A stretch of 8,767 nucleotides of DNA from Desulfovibrio sp. GTDB lineage: Bacteria > Desulfobacterota > Desulfovibrionia > Desulfovibrionales > Desulfovibrionaceae. The notes beneath the pieces were generated by a model. That model saw only the letters and a program-made list of their open reading frames with translations. It ran no database searches and was not told the origin of the DNA. Made by a program: the position numbers and the translations under genes. Shown here in pieces: positions 6,621 to 8,767 of the stretch (position 1 is its first letter; the number at the start of each line of letters is the position of its first letter). The stretch spans positions 1-8,767 of the forward strand of contig JALHHV010000223.1 of assembly GCA_022837365.1 (NCBI GenBank), given 5' to 3'.

Positions 6621-6800
6621 CCACAAGAGGGATTTTTGTCTGTGCCAAGGAAGAACGCCTTTTTATGGAGGGAGCGTGCCGCAGCCGTTACGCGAGCGCT
6701 TGCGCGAGTGTTACGGATGGGGACAGCAGCGCACTCTTCTCGTACGTGACCGGAATAAAAAGGCGTTCTGACGTAGGCAGAGGCAAAAAGACCCTTGTGG
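6621..6800. repeat. 180-bp fold-back element with 46-bp imperfect inverted arms
   Basis: The arms are 6621-6666 and 6755-6800. The inner 15 bases are a perfect inverted repeat (AGAACGCCTTTTTAT, 6652-6666, against ATAAAAAGGCGTTCT, 6755-6769). Outside them CCACAAG, TTTTTG and CT-TGCC blocks also match, for at least 35 matches in about 47 aligned positions. The 88-bp centre has further nested pairing: GTGC (6676-6679) with GCAC (6731-6734), and CCGTTAC (6685-6691) with GTTACGG (6710-6716, one mismatch) around an AGCGCT core. No obvious target-site duplication flanks it. It could be a MITE-like element, a small RNA, or an elaborate 3' structure of tkt. Confidence 0.75.
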
Positions 6801-6803
6801 GTT
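6785..6803 (-). terminator. Weak candidate terminator of tkt
   Basis: On the minus strand ACCC (6802-6799), an ACAA loop and GGGT (6794-6791) form a 4-bp hairpin followed by C and T5 (6789-6785), starting three bases after the intact tkt stop codon. The stem is short for an intrinsic terminator. It forms the outer end of the 180-bp inverted repeat, so a larger structure may do the job. Confidence 0.4.
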
Positions 6804-6804
6804 C

Positions 6805-6942
6805 CTAGATCAGGGATTCCACCGCCTCGATGACCTTCTCGATCGTAATTCCGAAGTACTCGAACAACACCTTGCCGGGGGCCGACTCGCCAAAGCCGGT
6901 CATGCCCACGGCCTTGCCGTCCAGGCCCAGGTACTTCCACCA
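6805..6942 (-). pseudogene. tkt: Out-of-frame C-terminal remnant of transketolase
   Basis: In another frame, directly after the break near 6942/6943, 45 codons encode the canonical transketolase C-terminus: [20 protein letters not shown], then APGKVLFEYFGI and TIEKVIEAVESLI before a TAG at 6807-6805. Its intact coding quality argues that the lesion is recent or a sequence error. It has no start codon or ribosome binding site of its own and overlaps the frameshifted end of the main frame. Confidence 0.88.
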
Positions 6943-8747
6943 AGCACCGATTCCCGGTAGGCGGCGTCCTGACGGTCGAACTGGGTGGACGACGGCATGG
7001 ACACCACGCGCACCCTGCGGCCCTTGGCGGCCAGCGCATCGGCGGCGGCCAGGGCCAGTTGCACTTCCGAGCCGGTGGCCATGACGATGGCTTCCGGCGT
7101 GCCCGCGCAGTCACGCAGCACGTAGCCGCCGCGCGCGATGGCGGCGCGCTGCTCGGGGGTGCGCTCCACGAAGGGCACGTCCTGCCGGGTCAGCGAGATG
7201 CAGGTGGGGCCGGTGGCGCATTCCACGGCGGCCTGCCACGCGGCCAGGGTTTCCACGGTGTCGCAGGGACGCCACACCTGCGCGTTGGGGATCAGGCGCA
7301 GCCCGGCCAGCTGTTCCACCGGCTGGTGGGTGGGGCCGTCCTCGCCCACGCCGATGGAGTCGTGGGTGAGCACCCAGACCACCCGCGCGCCCATGAGCGC
7401 GGACAGGCGGATGGCGTTCTTGGCGTAGTCGGAGAAGATCAGGAAGGTGCCCGCGTAGGGGATGAACCCGCCATGCAGGGCAAGGCCGTTCATGATGGCG
7501 CCCATGGCGAACTCGCGCACGCCGTAAGAGATGTAGTTGCCGGACCAGTCGCCCGGGGTGACCAGCTTGGACCCCTTGTGCCAGGTGCCCACCGAGCCGG
7601 TGAGGTCGGCCGAGCCGCCCACCAGTTCGGGCAGCAGCGGGGCCACGGCGTTGAGGGCGTTGCGCGAGGCGATGCGGGTGGCCAGCGTTTCCCTGGCCCC
7701 GTCGGCAGCGGCAAGGGCAGCGGCCACGCCCGCCTGCCAGTCGGCGGGCAGGTCGCCCGCCATGCGGCGTTCGAATTCAGCGGCCAGTTCGGGATGGGCG
7801 GCGCGGTAGCGGGCGAACAGGTCGTTCCAGGCGGCCTCGGCGGCGGCGCCGCGCGGGCGGGCGTCCCAACCGGCGTAGATGTCGGCGGGCACCTCGAAGG
7901 GCGGATGCGGCCAGTGCATGGCCTCGCGCGCGGCGGCGATTTCCGCCGCGCCCAAGGGCGAGCCGTGGCAATTGTGGCTGCCCGCCTTGGTGGGCGCGCC
8001 CTGGCCGATGCGGGTCTTGCAGCAGATCAGGCTGGGCTTGCCGGGCACGGCGCGGGCGGCCTTCACCGCCGCGGCCACCGCCTCGCCGTCGTGGCCGTCC
8101 ACGTCGCGCACCACGTGCCAGCCGTACGCCTCGAAGCGGGCCGGGGTGTCGTCCGCGAACCACCCGGCGATGTCGCCGTCGATGGAGATGCCGTTGTCGT
8201 CATAGAAGGCGGTCAGCTTGCCGAGGCCCAGGGTGCCCGCCAGCGAGCACGCCTCGTGCGAGATGCCTTCCATCATGCAGCCGTCGCCCAGGAAGACGTA
8301 CGTGGAATGATCCACCACGTCGAAGCCGGGACGGTTGAACTGCTGGGCCATGAGCCTTTCGGCCATGGCCATGCCCACGGCGGTGGCGATGCCCTGCCCC
8401 AGCGGACCGGTGGTGGTCTCCACGCCGGGGGTGATGGAGTATTCGGGGTGGCCGGGGGTCTTGGAATGCAGCTGCCGGAAGTTGCGGATGTCGTCCATGC
8501 TCACGTCGTAGCCGGAAAGATGCAGCAGCGAGTAGATGAGCATGGAGCCGTGCCCGTTGGAAAGCACGAAGCGGTCGCGGTCGGCCCATTTGGGGTTGGC
8601 GGGGTTGTGCTTCAGGCAGTCGTTCCAGAGCACTTCGGCGATGTCCGCCATGCCCATGGGCGCACCGGGGTGCCCGGACTTGGCCTTTTCCACGGCGTCC
8701 ATGCTGAGCACGCGGATGGCGTTGGCGAGTTCCTTGCGAGACGGCAT
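6900..8747 (-). CDS. tkt: Transketolase, C-terminus frameshifted by an internal deletion
   Basis: Transketolase moves two-carbon units between sugar phosphates in the pentose phosphate pathway, using thiamine diphosphate. The start at 8747 follows GGAGG by 5 bases. Catalytic parts are intact: [12 protein letters not shown] (24-35), H66 in [16 protein letters not shown] (111-119), the ThDP/Mg motif [13 protein letters not shown] (154-166) with N185, YGVREF with the cofactor-activating Glu 412, and [17 protein letters not shown] with H462 and H474. The frame is normal to RESVL at residue 602, then reads 13 unrelated residues to a stop at 6900, giving 615 residues against about 665 usual. The expected next segment, about 17 residues in E. 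coli TktA, is missing; the frames on the two sides differ by 1 mod 3, so a loss of about 52 bases fits. The damage lies in the C-terminal domain, away from the active site. Confidence 0.92.
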   Translation of the reverse strand: MPSRKELANAIRVLSMDAVEKAKSGHPGAPMGMADIAEVLWNDCLKHNPANPKWADRDRFVLSNGHGSMLIYSLLHLSGYDVSMDDIRNFRQLHSKTPGHPEYSITPGVETTTGPLGQGIATAVGMAMAERLMAQQFNRPGFDVVDHSTYVFLGDGCMMEGISHEACSLAGTLGLGKLTAFYDDNGISIDGDIAGWFADDTPARFEAYGWHVVRDVDGHDGEAVAAAVKAARAVPGKPSLICCKTRIGQGAPTKAGSHNCHGSPLGAAEIAAAREAMHWPHPPFEVPADIYAGWDARPRGAAAEAAWNDLFARYRAAHPELAAEFERRMAGDLPADWQAGVAAALAAADGARETLATRIASRNALNAVAPLLPELVGGSADLTGSVGTWHKGSKLVTPGDWSGNYISYGVREFAMGAIMNGLALHGGFIPYAGTFLIFSDYAKNAIRLSALMGARVVWVLTHDSIGVGEDGPTHQPVEQLAGLRLIPNAQVWRPCDTVETLAAWQAAVECATGPTCISLTRQDVPFVERTPEQRAAIARGGYVLRDCAGTPEAIVMATGSEVQLALAAADALAAKGRRVRVVSMPSSTQFDRQDAAYRESVLGGSTWAWTARPWA

Positions 8748-8767
8748 TGCAACCTCCAGCGGGGTTC

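Larger units (their letters stand above)
6493..6804. other. Intergenic region between tkt and pgk
   Basis: No gene is supported in this 312-bp gap. It holds the pgk promoter at the left, a GC-rich stretch around 6548-6570, and the 180-bp inverted-repeat element that fills the rest up to four bases from the tkt stop. Its A/T-rich arms contrast with the GC-rich surroundings. Confidence 0.6.

Noticed and set aside
1..8767. CRISPR array, prophage, transposase, tRNA or rRNA genes
   Set aside because: No regularly spaced repeats, no integrase or transposase motifs and no cloverleaf candidates were seen in the window.

Overview
The window is GC-rich DNA that looks like a Desulfovibrio-type (Desulfovibrionaceae) chromosome. 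The evidence is the protein style, a Ros/MucR-type zinc-finger regulator outside the alphaproteobacteria, and a conserved housekeeping neighbourhood (rplM-rpsI, pgk, tkt) mixed with small CxxC-rich proteins. The genus is my inference from memory of such proteins; no search was run.

Layout. Positions 1-737 (minus) hold the N-terminal 245 residues of an HD-domain protein that runs off the left edge. A 524-bp non-coding stretch follows, holding the divergent promoters of that gene and of the ribosomal operon. Next on the plus strand come rplM (L13) and rpsI (S9), a shikimate-kinase-family protein, a YkgJ-type cysteine-cluster protein overlapping it by one base, and a lipoprotein of unknown function, closed by a strong intrinsic terminator at 4241-4274. 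The rest is on the minus strand: a MucR/Ros-family regulator (4353-4754), a 562-bp non-coding stretch with a tiered hairpin flanked by direct repeats, pgk (5317-6492), a 312-bp gap filled mostly by a 180-bp fold-back element, and tkt (6805-8747).

Two housekeeping genes are damaged at their 3' ends. S9 stops 13 residues early, replacing its conserved C-terminal tail with Ser-Gly. Transketolase loses about 17 codons plus one base near its C-terminus, so it shifts frame and ends after 615 residues, while the true C-terminal 45 codons remain intact but out of frame. Either lesion could be real or an assembly error; having both within 9 kb is itself suspicious.

Functionally the window is ordinary core metabolism and translation: ribosomal proteins, a small-molecule kinase, glycolysis (pgk) and the pentose phosphate pathway (tkt). 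I did not find a new defence or biosynthetic system. The least explained items are the 180-bp inverted repeat between tkt and pgk, the tiered hairpin downstream of pgk, and the two truncations.
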